A stretch of DNA of 64,000 nucleotides from CADEDV01 sp964596345 (GTDB lineage Bacteria; Bacteroidota; Bacteroidia; Chitinophagales; Chitinophagaceae): positions 305,029 through 369,028 of the forward strand of contig CAZQSZ010000007.1 of assembly GCA_964596345.1 (NCBI GenBank), read 5' to 3'. Both the position numbers and the translations under genes were made by a program. Of this stretch, positions 15,730-24,529 are shown piece by piece. Under the pieces are notes generated by a model that searched no databases, was not told the DNA's origin, and saw only the letters and a program-made list of their open reading frames with translations. Position 1 is the first letter of the stretch, and every line of letters begins with the position of its first letter.

Positions 15730-17961
15730 TTATTTATACTGAACCGTAGTTGTATTTGGCAATGAAGCTATTGGCTTTTCAGCTTTTATTTCCTTTTTGG
15801 GGACTTTGGCTGCTTCCGCTTCCGGGTTCCCGTTCAATTGAGCGAGGGTCGGGGCGATGACCAAAGATACGATAGACATTAATTTAATAAGAATATTCAT
15901 GGAGGGGCCGGAAGTGTCTTTAAAAGGATCACCTACGGTGTCGCCGGTTACAGAAGCTTTATGCGGCTCTGATTTTTTATAATAAGTCTCACCGTTGATT
16001 TCAACGCCTTTTTCAAATGATTTCTTGGCATTATCCCAGGCACCACCAGCATTGTTCTGGAACATACCCATCAATACGCCACTTACAGTAGCTCCTGCCA
16101 GGAAACCACCCAAGGCTTCAGGGCCCAATAAAAACCCGATCACCAATGGTGAAATGATAGTGATGGCACCGGGCAGCATCATTTTTTTGATTGAAGCCTG
16201 TGTAGAGATCGCCACGCATTTATCATATTCCGGTTTTCCTTTTCCTTCCATGATACCCGGGATATCCCGGAATTGGCGGCGTACTTCTTCCACCATGCTC
16301 ATGGCTGCCTGTCCAACCGCACGGATAGCGAGTGAAGAGAAAATGAAGGGGATCATTCCCCCTACAAATAAAGAAGCCAGTACATCGGCTTTATAAATAT
16401 CGATCCGCTGGTTATCGCCCGGCAGCGCTATTCCCACAAAAGCGGCAAATAACGCTAATGCTGTTAATGCAGCAGAAGCAATGGCGAAACCTTTACCGGT
16501 TGCAGCAGTTGTATTACCTACAGCATCCAGTACGTCTGTTTTTTCCCGTACTTCTTTGGGCAGTTCACTCATTTCAGCAATACCACCGGCATTATCAGCA
16601 ATAGGACCGAATGCATCAATGGCCAACTGCATCGCTGTAGTGGCCATCATACCGGCAGCTGCAATTGCCACCCCATATAAACCTGCACACTGGTAAGAAC
16701 CCCAGATACCGGCAGCTAATACTAATATCGGAAGGAAAGTAGATTCCATACCCACTGCCAAACCACCGATTACATTGGTAGCATGCCCGGTGGAAGACTG
16801 TTTGATAATAGATTTAACGGGGCCTTTGCCCATCGCTGTATAGTACTCGGTGATGATACTCATCAGGGCACCCACCGCTAAACCAACCGCAATAGCTCCC
16901 AACACACCCCATTTTGTAAACTCAACACCACGGAGGGTCATCGTTTCTGGAAGTAACCAGGCCACTAATCCTGCAGCAGCGATTGCAGTAAGGATGATGG
17001 AACCCCAGTTACCCATGTTCAGGGCTTTCTGCACATTATCGGTATTGATACCGGCAGCATCGCTTACACGAACGAACCAGGTACCTGCAATTGAAAATAA
17101 AATACCCACACCAGCGATCAGCATCGGGAGAAGGATAGGAGATAAGCCACCCAGCCCGTCATCACCGGTGATAATGGTTTGCTGGCCTAATACAATAGTG
17201 GCAAGAACAGTGGCAACATAAGAACCGAATAAGTCGGCACCCATACCAGCCACGTCACCTACGTTATCACCTACGTTATCGGCGATAGTAGCGGGGTTAC
17301 GGGGATCATCTTCGGGGATACCAGCTTCCACTTTACCAACGAGGTCGGCACCTACGTCGGCGGCCTTGGTATAGATACCACCACCCACTCTGGCAAACAG
17401 GGCGATCGATTCAGCACCCAGGGAGAACCCGGTCAGTACTTCGATCATTTTGATCATTTCTTCACCATTTACGGAAGCACCGTCCGGTACAAAGATCATT
17501 TTAAAAACGATGAACAGACCTCCCAAACCAAGTACGGCAAGCCCGGAAACACCCAGGCCCATGACAGCACCACCGGTGAAGGAAACATTCAATGCTTTTG
17601 ATAAACTGGTACGGGCAGCCTGTGCGGTACGAACATTAGCCTTGGTGGCTACTTTCATACCAATATAACCCGCCGTGGCACTGAATACGGCACCCACCAC
17701 AAAAGCGGCAGCAATCAGCCAGTGGGAATGGGGATTCGAGGTCGCCATTACCGCCAGCAATATGCCCACGATCACAACAAAGTAGCCAAGAATTTTCCAT
17801 TCCGCTTTCAGGAAAGCCATCGCACCTTCGGAGATATAAGTGCTGATCTCTTTCATCCGTTCATTACCGGCATCCTGTTTGGACACCCAGTTGAATTTTA
17901 CAAACGTGTAAAGCAAACCAATGATTCCCATGGCGGGAACGAGATAGATCAATTTGTCCAT
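15730..17961 (-). CDS. hppA: Membrane-bound, ion-pumping pyrophosphatase (K+-dependent type)
   Basis: A 743-residue integral membrane enzyme with about 16 hydrophobic spans that couples PPi hydrolysis to H+ and/or Na+ export. The catalytic loop is complete: DVGADLVGKVE, DDPRNPATIADNVGDNVGD and, near the end, GDTVGDPFKDTSGPS. In the GNTTAATGKG motif the residue after NTT is Ala rather than Lys, the mark of the K+-dependent subfamily, whose Bacteroidota members include Na+ and dual Na+/H+ pumps; the ion cannot be fixed by eye. The C-terminus has an unusual extra charged tail (EAEAAKVPKKEIKAEKPIAS). It has its own promoter and terminator and appears monocistronic. Confidence 0.95.
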   Translation of the reverse strand: MDKLIYLVPAMGIIGLLYTFVKFNWVSKQDAGNERMKEISTYISEGAMAFLKAEWKILGYFVVIVGILLAVMATSNPHSHWLIAAAFVVGAVFSATAGYIGMKVATKANVRTAQAARTSLSKALNVSFTGGAVMGLGVSGLAVLGLGGLFIVFKMIFVPDGASVNGEEMIKMIEVLTGFSLGAESIALFARVGGGIYTKAADVGADLVGKVEAGIPEDDPRNPATIADNVGDNVGDVAGMGADLFGSYVATVLATIVLGQQTIITGDDGLGGLSPILLPMLIAGVGILFSIAGTWFVRVSDAAGINTDNVQKALNMGNWGSIILTAIAAAGLVAWLLPETMTLRGVEFTKWGVLGAIAVGLAVGALMSIITEYYTAMGKGPVKSIIKQSSTGHATNVIGGLAVGMESTFLPILVLAAGIWGSYQCAGLYGVAIAAAGMMATTAMQLAIDAFGPIADNAGGIAEMSELPKEVREKTDVLDAVGNTTAATGKGFAIASAALTALALFAAFVGIALPGDNQRIDIYKADVLASLFVGGMIPFIFSSLAIRAVGQAAMSMVEEVRRQFRDIPGIMEGKGKPEYDKCVAISTQASIKKMMLPGAITIISPLVIGFLLGPEALGGFLAGATVSGVLMGMFQNNAGGAWDNAKKSFEKGVEINGETYYKKSEPHKASVTGDTVGDPFKDTSGPSMNILIKLMSIVSLVIAPTLAQLNGNPEAEAAKVPKKEIKAEKPIASLPNTTTVQYK

Positions 17962-17996
17962 AAGCCTGTGGTCTTAATCTAAGTTTTAAAGGACGG

Positions 17997-18028
17997 CAAA
18001 GATAGGGGTTGAGCCCCAATGACCCAAA
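17997..18028 (-). promoter_or_regulatory. hppA promoter: TTTG - 20 bp - TATCTTTG
   Basis: On the minus strand TTTG (18025-18028) and TATCTTTG (17997-18004) are 20 bp apart, a full match to the Bacteroidota -33/-7 promoter. The spacer holds a small dyad (GGGG-N5-CCCC, 18005-18017). A second hairpin, CTGCC-N5-GGCAG (18030-18044), lies just upstream and may terminate the preceding lipoprotein transcript. The leader would be about 30 bp. Confidence 0.75.
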
Positions 18029-18092
18029 CCTGCCTTGCGGGCAGTCGGGTCCGGGACACAGGCTTTATTTTCAGGGGTTTGAGGCAGGAAAA

Positions 18093-19793
18093 CTACTTGT
18101 TCCAGTCCAGGATATCAGCTTCATTTATTTCATCGGCAGACGGTGTTGTTTCCCTATCTTTCCAGCAGTCACAATCACAGTTCTTTGGTTTCAGGCTTTC
18201 GGCTTTTTTCAGTTCTTCGTTGATGGTTTTGAGGTCAGCAACCGTTTTCCGGATCTCCGAAGCGTTTTTAGCATCTTTGACGGAGATGGAAATGTCGTTT
18301 CCGCTGATCCGGCTAATTGATGTATTGAACTCCTCTTTGGTCACCAGTTGCAGTGAAAGCTCCAGTTCCTGTTTGATCCCGGTATTAAATTCCTTTACGG
18401 AATAGGCAATCGACGACTCCGTTTCCGTCACCGCCATGATATAAGCAGTAACATCCTGCGGCAGGAATATCTTCCCGTTCTTATATACAAAAGCATATTC
18501 CTCTTTATTTCGTTCAGCTGGGCCTCCCTGTACATATACTTTAGCAGAAGGGATGATTAAGTACACCTGTACTTTTTCCCTGTAGGCTCCAACTATCCGG
18601 ACAAACAATTCGCTTTCTTTTGCTCCATTGAAATCTTTCATCAGGATATCAATATTATACCAGCCGAATGTTTCAATGGTGAACTGGTAGTAAACAGCAC
18701 CATACTTGTTTGGTGAAACTACTTCATCATAGTTCAGCGGTGTGGCCGGTGGGGTATTTAACGAAGGAGGGGATGGGTTTTTAATTTCTTCCACAAGCGG
18801 TACTTTCTCTTTGAGCAATTTTTCTTTTCTGTTGTCAAGGTCTTTTTGCTGTTTGATTAATTGATCAGTTACAGAGATATACCTGAAACAACTGTCAATA
18901 CAATCATCTAAAAAAGCTTCGGAGGAAACCGGGAGATTTCTTCTTTCACTTTCGTTTTGTATATACCTGTAAATACTGGTCAGGTCATTTTCTGATAATC
19001 CTGGAAAGGCTGTCCCTAATGAACCATACCTTGCTTTTTGATTACAGAAATACAATTGCTGGTTCTGCCAAAGCTCAGGGCTGATATGCGAAAGTTTGTC
19101 CATTAAAGGATTTGAGTTAACGGAATCAGATTTCATATCACCATACAAGTAAGCTCCAGGAATATGTAAAGAATATCCCCGTACTAATAAAGTATCCCCG
19201 GAAAATCGTTTCAAAAAATGAGCAAGTTCGGGGCCGGTTGCTGCTTTCCCAATTGAATGGCAATTGGCACATTGAGTTTTAAATAACTGCTCGCCATAAT
19301 TCATTGAAGCCAGTTGTTTATTTTCTGGTAATAGAGCAGGGTTCGTCCAGTTAATATTCCCGTCTTTGGTTGTTTCGCCTTTGTATAATTGCATACCGGG
19401 TTCCAGGTAATTTGCCGGTATCGCTACTTTGATAGCTTGTTTGATCGTTACATTTTGCCCGGCTTTAGCATTGATATAGATCATACCACCACTGGAAAGC
19501 GGCTCATCACCGGAAGAGGTGGTGAGACCATACTTTATCATTTGCTCAAGTGAATAGGCTTCTTTTATTTCAAGGTCAACGGTATTCCCGTTATCAGTCG
19601 CAAGTGTACCTTTCGGGATCTTCAGTAAAGCACCGTTCTTTGTAACAAGGGTCGTATCCCGGTCAATTGTTATGCTGTATTCATCAGCTTTCACATCGCC
19701 CGGTTTGGAGAGCAGGTTGTTGGTTTGCTGGCTGGTAGTACAGGCAATAATAATTGCAGTAAGAAGGCTAAGCAGGGCAATGATCTTTTTCAT
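18093..19793 (-). CDS. Lipoprotein with a mono-haem cytochrome c domain between two unknown domains
   Basis: A 566-residue lipoprotein (lipobox IIAC, Cys18). Residues about 35-150 resemble the beta-rich region common in Bacteroidota lipoproteins (GALLKIPKGTLATDNG). A cytochrome c-like domain follows, with the haem motif CANCH at 175-179 and a terminal helix LSENDLTSIYRYIQ. At the place where the distal Met usually lies (MPxFP) the sequence reads GTAFPG, so the sixth ligand is unclear. The C-terminal half is unrecognised, with long helices, a CIDSC pair and a terminal CDCDCW cluster. No oxidase or other cytochrome gene is near. It may move electrons or sense redox state at the outer membrane; this is inference. 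Confidence 0.75.
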   Translation of the reverse strand: MKKIIALLSLLTAIIIACTTSQQTNNLLSKPGDVKADEYSITIDRDTTLVTKNGALLKIPKGTLATDNGNTVDLEIKEAYSLEQMIKYGLTTSSGDEPLSSGGMIYINAKAGQNVTIKQAIKVAIPANYLEPGMQLYKGETTKDGNINWTNPALLPENKQLASMNYGEQLFKTQCANCHSIGKAATGPELAHFLKRFSGDTLLVRGYSLHIPGAYLYGDMKSDSVNSNPLMDKLSHISPELWQNQQLYFCNQKARYGSLGTAFPGLSENDLTSIYRYIQNESERRNLPVSSEAFLDDCIDSCFRYISVTDQLIKQQKDLDNRKEKLLKEKVPLVEEIKNPSPPSLNTPPATPLNYDEVVSPNKYGAVYYQFTIETFGWYNIDILMKDFNGAKESELFVRIVGAYREKVQVYLIIPSAKVYVQGGPAERNKEEYAFVYKNGKIFLPQDVTAYIMAVTETESSIAYSVKEFNTGIKQELELSLQLVTKEEFNTSISRISGNDISISVKDAKNASEIRKTVADLKTINEELKKAESLKPKNCDCDCWKDRETTPSADEINEADILDWNK

Positions 19794-19861
19794 AAACAGG
19801 TTTGGGTATAATGAGATACAATTTATACCTGTTTACATAAAAAGTAACCCGCAAACTGTGA

Positions 19862-20314
19862 TTATGATTTTTTAAACGTGACAATATACTTTAGCGGCGT
19901 GTCTATTCTTATACGGTTATGTTTAGGCTGGGTGATCACCGAAGGCTTGCAGGGGAATGAGGATTGCAGGCCGCAGGACTGTAGCATAAATAGAAATACA
20001 ACACCCCATTCATCTTCTGTTACCTGTGTCATATCAAAATTGCCAAAGTTGATCTCGTTACCTTTTTCCAAAGTGAATATGCCATTGGAATAAGTATTCT
20101 TAAGAGTTTGACCGGAAAAACTGTTTCCTGAAAAATTGATATATACTTTCCCCTCCGCACCATTCGGTGGGCCGTAGGTTTCCCCGGTGGCTTTGTTATG
20201 CACTTCGGTCATTATCCAGCGGCCATCCAGGTCACCGGCGTTGAGGTAATCTTTTTTGCTGCAACCCGGGAGCATGGCTACAGCTATTATTGTAAGGAAG
20301 AATAGTTTTCGCAT
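19862..20314 (-). CDS. Small lipocalin-like lipoprotein
   Basis: The ATG at 20314 gives MRKLFFLTIIAVAMLPGC, a lipoprotein signal with lipobox LPGC; the longer frame to 20371 would overlap the end of nnr. The mature part has the G-x-W opening of lipocalin-like domains (DLDGRWIMTEVHNKATGE) and ends in beta strands (LKYIVTFKKS). Ligand unknown. It lies 49 bp after nnr on the same strand and 68 bp before the haem-c lipoprotein, so the three may share a transcript. Confidence 0.7.
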   Translation of the reverse strand: MRKLFFLTIIAVAMLPGCSKKDYLNAGDLDGRWIMTEVHNKATGETYGPPNGAEGKVYINFSGNSFSGQTLKNTYSNGIFTLEKGNEINFGNFDMTQVTEDEWGVVFLFMLQSCGLQSSFPCKPSVITQPKHNRIRIDTPLKYIVTFKKS

Positions 20315-20363
20315 GTGCTGGTTTGTACACCGGCTGACAACAGGATCGGCTTTTCCGTTGCTT

Positions 20364-21869
20364 TTATACAATCATTTTGAATGCGGCTCCCAGTTGTGTG
20401 ATGATATCACCGGCGATCATGGCTTCCATAGAATATTCTTTTGCAGCAAGGTCTCCTGCTTTTCCGTGTAAATAAACTCCAAGGATCGCCGTCTCTGTAG
20501 AGCTGTATCCTTGTGCCAGCAGCCCGGTCAATATACCTGTCAGTACATCGCCGCTGCCAGCAGTGGCCATCCCCGCATTTCCGGTGGCATTGAAAAAACC
20601 TTTCCCATCGGGGGTGGCGATAAAACTATGATGTCCTTTTAGTACAATGACGCAGTTCAGTTCTCTTGCTTTTTGAAGGCACAATAAAATGCGGTCAAAT
20701 TCATTGGCTGTTTCACCAAACAGTCTTTCAAATTCTTTCGGGTGCGGGGTTAGCAGTGAACCGGCCGGGATCAATGCCAAAAGATCTTTCTGCGACGCCA
20801 TGATATTTAATGCATCTGCATCCAGTATAACCGGGTGACGATAGGTATCAAACAATTCCCGCAACAGCATTTTTGTTTCCGTAGCAGTTCCGAGCCCGGG
20901 ACCAATTCCTATTGCATCATATCTGGTCAGATCATCTTCCACTTTTGTTGTAAACGATGAATTGAAATCAGTCAGCAGCATGGCTTCAGGGATACTGGTT
21001 TGTAAAATATCATAGCCACATTTCGGCACATGGCAGGTGAGTAAACCGGTCCCGCTGCGTAAACAGGCTTTGGCACTTAACACAGCAGCCCCCATTTTCC
21101 CATAACTGCCCGCCACCAGCAATGCATGACCAAAATTGCCTTTATGGGAAAAACGGTTCCTTGCTTTGTGAATGGAGTGGATGATCGTGTCATCCACCAG
21201 TTCAAACCTGTTCTGCAAAGCCTGGTAGTAATCAGGATGCAGACCGATATCAAGCAGATGGATCTCACCTGTGTATTCTTCATTCTCTGCAAAGAGAAAA
21301 GCAGCTTTATAGCATTGGAAACTCAGGGTATGTGTTGCTTTGATGATCGTATTGCCTTTGGAAGAACGGTCAACCAATAACCCGCTTGAAATATCAATAG
21401 CAACGATCTCAGCGCCGGAGTTGTTGATGTGATGAATCAATTGAGCTGTTACTCCTTCGGGATTCCGGTTCAATCCGGAACCATACAATGCATCAATAAT
21501 GACCTGTCCTTTGGGAACAGGATGAAAGTTTTGCCCGGATTGGATAAAGTGAATATCGGCCGCAGGCAACTGGTGAAGACGGTAAAGATTGGTTTGAAAA
21601 TCATCCGTGCCTTTGTGACCGAATTCAAGGATATGAATGCTGACCTGGTAACCGCCAACCAGCAACAAACGGGCTATTGCAAGACCATCCCCGCCATTAT
21701 TCCCCTTCCCGCAATAGATACCAAAGGAAGAAGTGTTTTTATAATTCTCCAGCAACCAATCCACACACTTCACAGCAGCTCTTTCCATCAGGTCAATAGA
21801 AGCAACAGGTTCCTGTTGGATGGTATACTGGTCCCATTGCCTGATCTCTTCTGCAGAAAGAATTTTCAT
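20364..21869 (-). CDS. nnr: Bifunctional NAD(P)HX epimerase / ADP-dependent dehydratase
   Basis: Repairs hydrated NADH and NADPH. The N-terminal half (to about residue 210) is the YjeF_N epimerase, with YCGKGNNGGDGLAIAR and the DALYGSGLNR segment. The C-terminal half is the ribokinase-like dehydratase, with HKGNFGHALLVAGS, DADALNIMA, TPHPKEFERL and the catalytic GSGDVLTGILTGLLAQG. The 501-residue length matches the fused form. It starts 45 bp after the serine hydrolase stop on the same strand. Confidence 0.96.
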   Translation of the reverse strand: MKILSAEEIRQWDQYTIQQEPVASIDLMERAAVKCVDWLLENYKNTSSFGIYCGKGNNGGDGLAIARLLLVGGYQVSIHILEFGHKGTDDFQTNLYRLHQLPAADIHFIQSGQNFHPVPKGQVIIDALYGSGLNRNPEGVTAQLIHHINNSGAEIVAIDISSGLLVDRSSKGNTIIKATHTLSFQCYKAAFLFAENEEYTGEIHLLDIGLHPDYYQALQNRFELVDDTIIHSIHKARNRFSHKGNFGHALLVAGSYGKMGAAVLSAKACLRSGTGLLTCHVPKCGYDILQTSIPEAMLLTDFNSSFTTKVEDDLTRYDAIGIGPGLGTATETKMLLRELFDTYRHPVILDADALNIMASQKDLLALIPAGSLLTPHPKEFERLFGETANEFDRILLCLQKARELNCVIVLKGHHSFIATPDGKGFFNATGNAGMATAGSGDVLTGILTGLLAQGYSSTETAILGVYLHGKAGDLAAKEYSMEAMIAGDIITQLGAAFKMIV

Positions 21870-21914
21870 TTACTAAAGTTGAGAAACAATCGGCAGAAAA
21901 AGAATGATCCGGTA

Positions 21915-23174
21915 TTACTTTTTAGTTTCAACCTTCAGCGAAGATGATTTGGTTGCCTGCTTTTTTGGAGTTTCTGTTTTTTTAGCCGGACCGGTTGTCA
22001 CGAGGGATTCAGCTTCTTCCTCCTCCGGCTTCCCGCCCTGCTGGTAATCCCCAAAAAGATCATAGGAGAGCCTTGCGGCATTGTAGACCGCACGGGTGAA
22101 TTTATTACCCAGTATAATGATCGTTACTTTTTCATCCAGCAGACGTACAAACGCCGCATTGAAGCCATGCCATCTTCCAAAATGGTAGATCACTTTTTTA
22201 CCATTGGGCATCTGCAGCATCCTGAAACCAAGTCCGTAGTTATGAATAGAAGGCCTTTCCAGGCTGTAGGGTTTATAAGCGGAATCCTGTAATTCCTTAC
22301 TTAACACCTGGTCTGTATATAAAGCCTGGTCCCATTTCAGGATGTCTTTAGGCGTGGAATAAATATTTTTATCGCCATAGGTCAGTTCCAGGAAATCATT
22401 TTGCCAGAAAGCGTTGTTATAATTGAAAGAGGGAAGTGATCTTGCCGAATCTGCCTGTGTGAAAACATAAGTATGATTCATCTGCAGTGGCTGAAAGAAT
22501 TTCTGCTGCATGTATTCCGGGAAAGGTTTACCACTGATTTTTTCAACGATCAAGGCCAGCAGTACATAGTTGGTATTACTGTAGCTGAACCGGGTACCGG
22601 CTGTAAAACTCTTGTTGGGTCTTTCGGTATACAGCATTTGCAATACATCGTTATTGGTCACATATTTCTTTTTATCCCATTTGCTGTTAGGAACAAAATA
22701 TACATAATTAGGTAAACCACTGCGATGGTTCAGCAGCATTTGCACCGTGATGCCCGGATAAGGAATATTGGGAAAGAATTTTTCCAGTGAATCGTTCAGT
22801 GATATTTTATTCTCCTGCACCATTCTCAAAATGGCTACTGCGGTAAAAGGTTTGCTGCTGGAAGCCAAATGAAAGGCCGTACTGTCAGTAAGCGGCTCTT
22901 TTTTCCGGAGATCAGTTTTGCCGGTATATTTTTCATACAAGATGGCCCCGTTCTTTGCCACCAATATGGCACCGTTAAAGCCCCGGAAATTCAACGCTGA
23001 ATCAAACCAAGCCGGTAATATCCGCTGGTAATACCGGAATTCTTCTTTGGATAATTCGGCGGGTGTGGGAGGGTAGTAGTCAAGCGAATCCTCCGGTTTC
23101 TTTGTTTCCGGCGATCCGAGGTTGCAACCACTAACAACTGTGAGTAAGAAAATAGTGTACAGAACTTTTTTCAA
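21915..23174 (-). CDS. Beta-lactamase-family serine hydrolase, lipoprotein
   Basis: A 419-residue envelope lipoprotein (lipobox VSGC, Cys17) of the class C/EstB/DD-peptidase fold. It has the nucleophile motif S105-S-S-K108, the YSN motif in RFSYSNTNYVLL and an HFG in the third-motif position (YHFGRWHGFN), where classical beta-lactamases have KTG; this variation is usual for esterase/peptidase members. The start codon is TTG. The last 45 residues are a Glu- then Lys-rich tail (EEEEAE... KKQATKSS) outside the fold. Role could be peptidoglycan or ester hydrolysis. Despite the M56/BlaI pair upstream there is no sign of shared regulation: no ATACGA dyad precedes it. Confidence 0.88.
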   Translation of the reverse strand: MKKVLYTIFLLTVVSGCNLGSPETKKPEDSLDYYPPTPAELSKEEFRYYQRILPAWFDSALNFRGFNGAILVAKNGAILYEKYTGKTDLRKKEPLTDSTAFHLASSSKPFTAVAILRMVQENKISLNDSLEKFFPNIPYPGITVQMLLNHRSGLPNYVYFVPNSKWDKKKYVTNNDVLQMLYTERPNKSFTAGTRFSYSNTNYVLLALIVEKISGKPFPEYMQQKFFQPLQMNHTYVFTQADSARSLPSFNYNNAFWQNDFLELTYGDKNIYSTPKDILKWDQALYTDQVLSKELQDSAYKPYSLERPSIHNYGLGFRMLQMPNGKKVIYHFGRWHGFNAAFVRLLDEKVTIIILGNKFTRAVYNAARLSYDLFGDYQQGGKPEEEEAESLVTTGPAKKTETPKKQATKSSSLKVETKK

Positions 23175-23189
23175 ACAGGATAATTTGGA

Positions 23190-23197
23190 CGAAAATA
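23190..23197 (-). promoter_or_regulatory. Candidate -7 box for the serine hydrolase (TATTTTCG)
   Basis: On the minus strand TATTTTCG matches TAnnTTTG with one change (TTCG) and lies 15 bp before the TTG start. The same TTCG variant recurs upstream of blaI, DUF721, the DHH gene and the glycine-rich gene. Confidence 0.4.
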
Positions 23198-23266
23198 ACA
23201 GGGCAAGTATTATGCCGGATCGTTAACTTTTCCCCAGTTGTTAATTAGTCTTACGCAGGAGGGGGT

Positions 23267-23274
23267 TATATTTG
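23267..23274 (+). promoter_or_regulatory. Candidate -7 box for serA (TATATTTG)
   Basis: A perfect TAnnTTTG ending 6 bp before the ATG at 23281, so transcription would start at or next to the start codon. The TTG within this box extends the open frame but should not be taken as the start. Confidence 0.55.
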
Positions 23275-23280
23275 CAGCCT

Positions 23281-24519
23281 ATGGCACCCAGCAATCCCAC
23301 CAGCTATCCCAAAGAAAAGATCCGGATACTTTTTTTAGAGAATATCAGTGATGCAGCAGTAAAGAATTTTCGCCAGCATGGTTATGTACAGGTGGAAAAA
23401 ATTACCAAAGCATTGACGGAAGATGAACTGATCAATGAGATCAAAGATGTACATATCCTGGGTATCCGTTCCAAGACACAGGTTACTAAAAGAATATTGG
23501 ATGCTGCCAAAAAATTGCAGGCCATTGGTTGCTTTTGTATTGGTGTAAACCAGGTGGACCTGAAAGCAGCAACCAAAAACGGCGTGGTGGTTTTCAATGC
23601 TCCGTATTCCAATACAAGATCGGTGGCAGAACTGGTGATCGGTCTTGCCATCATGCTGATCCGCCGTATTCCCGATAAGAACAAAGCAGCACATGAAGGT
23701 GTCTGGATGAAAGATGCGAAAGGAAGTTATGAATTAAGAGGAAAGACACTGGGAATTATCGGGTATGGTAATATCGGTTCCCAGGTAAGTGTGCTGGCCG
23801 AAGCTTTAGGAATGAAAGTGCTGTTCTATGATGTGGAAACCAAATTGCCATTGGGGAATGCATCTGACGGAAAAACATTGAAGGAAGTATTGAGCAAAGC
23901 TGATGTGGTAACGCTGCATGTGCCGGAAACTTCACAAACAAAGAATTTAATTAATAAGAATAACCTGAAGTATTTTAAGAAAGGGGCGATCCTGATCAAC
24001 TATGCAAGGGGAGAAGTGGTGGACCTGGAGGCTTTGCGAAAAGCCATTATTGAAGAGCATATCGGTGGTGCTGCTATTGATGTATTTCCCTGGGAGCCGG
24101 AAAAGAACGGCGACCGTTTTCAAACACCCTTACAAGACCTGCCGAATGTGATCCTGACACCCCATATTGGTGGCTCTACCGAAGAAGCACAAATGAATAT
24201 CGGCGAAGATGTGAGTGTGAAATTGTTCAACTACCTGGAAAAAGGAATGACCTTCGGCTCGCATACAGTGCCGGCGCTGGCCCTGCCGCCACAGGAAGGA
24301 TCTCACCGCATCCTGCATATTCATAAAAATGTACCGGGTGTTTTATCAGAGATCAATACACAGTTATCCAAGCATAAGATCAATATCGTAGGGCAGTACC
24401 TCAAGACCAATGAAGATATTGGTTACGTGGTGCTGGATGTGGACAAGCAATTATCCAACCGTGCCCTGCAGTTACTGAAAGAAGTGAAGGATACGATCAA
24501 AGTGAGAATGCTGTACTAA
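23281..24519 (+). CDS. serA: D-3-phosphoglycerate dehydrogenase with ACT domain
   Basis: Oxidises 3-phosphoglycerate to phosphohydroxypyruvate, first step of serine synthesis. With the ATG at 23281 it is 412 residues, the E. coli-like length. It shows the Rossmann motif GYGNIG (161-166), NYARGEVVDLEAL, the catalytic HIGGSTEEAQ region and a C-terminal ACT domain (about 340-412, VPGVLSEINTQLSKHKINI), which mediates serine feedback in relatives. The start is fixed by an upstream -7 box. The AAA+ gene begins 10 bp after the stop, so serA probably drives that cassette. Confidence 0.96.
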   Translation: MAPSNPTSYPKEKIRILFLENISDAAVKNFRQHGYVQVEKITKALTEDELINEIKDVHILGIRSKTQVTKRILDAAKKLQAIGCFCIGVNQVDLKAATKNGVVVFNAPYSNTRSVAELVIGLAIMLIRRIPDKNKAAHEGVWMKDAKGSYELRGKTLGIIGYGNIGSQVSVLAEALGMKVLFYDVETKLPLGNASDGKTLKEVLSKADVVTLHVPETSQTKNLINKNNLKYFKKGAILINYARGEVVDLEALRKAIIEEHIGGAAIDVFPWEPEKNGDRFQTPLQDLPNVILTPHIGGSTEEAQMNIGEDVSVKLFNYLEKGMTFGSHTVPALALPPQEGSHRILHIHKNVPGVLSEINTQLSKHKINIVGQYLKTNEDIGYVVLDVDKQLSNRALQLLKEVKDTIKVRMLY

Positions 24520-24529
24520 ATTTTATTCT

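Noticed and set aside
15995..16396. 133-codon frame antisense to hppA (and several others there)
   Set aside because: Shadow of the strongly conserved membrane pyrophosphatase; hydrophobic-codon mirror frames are expected.
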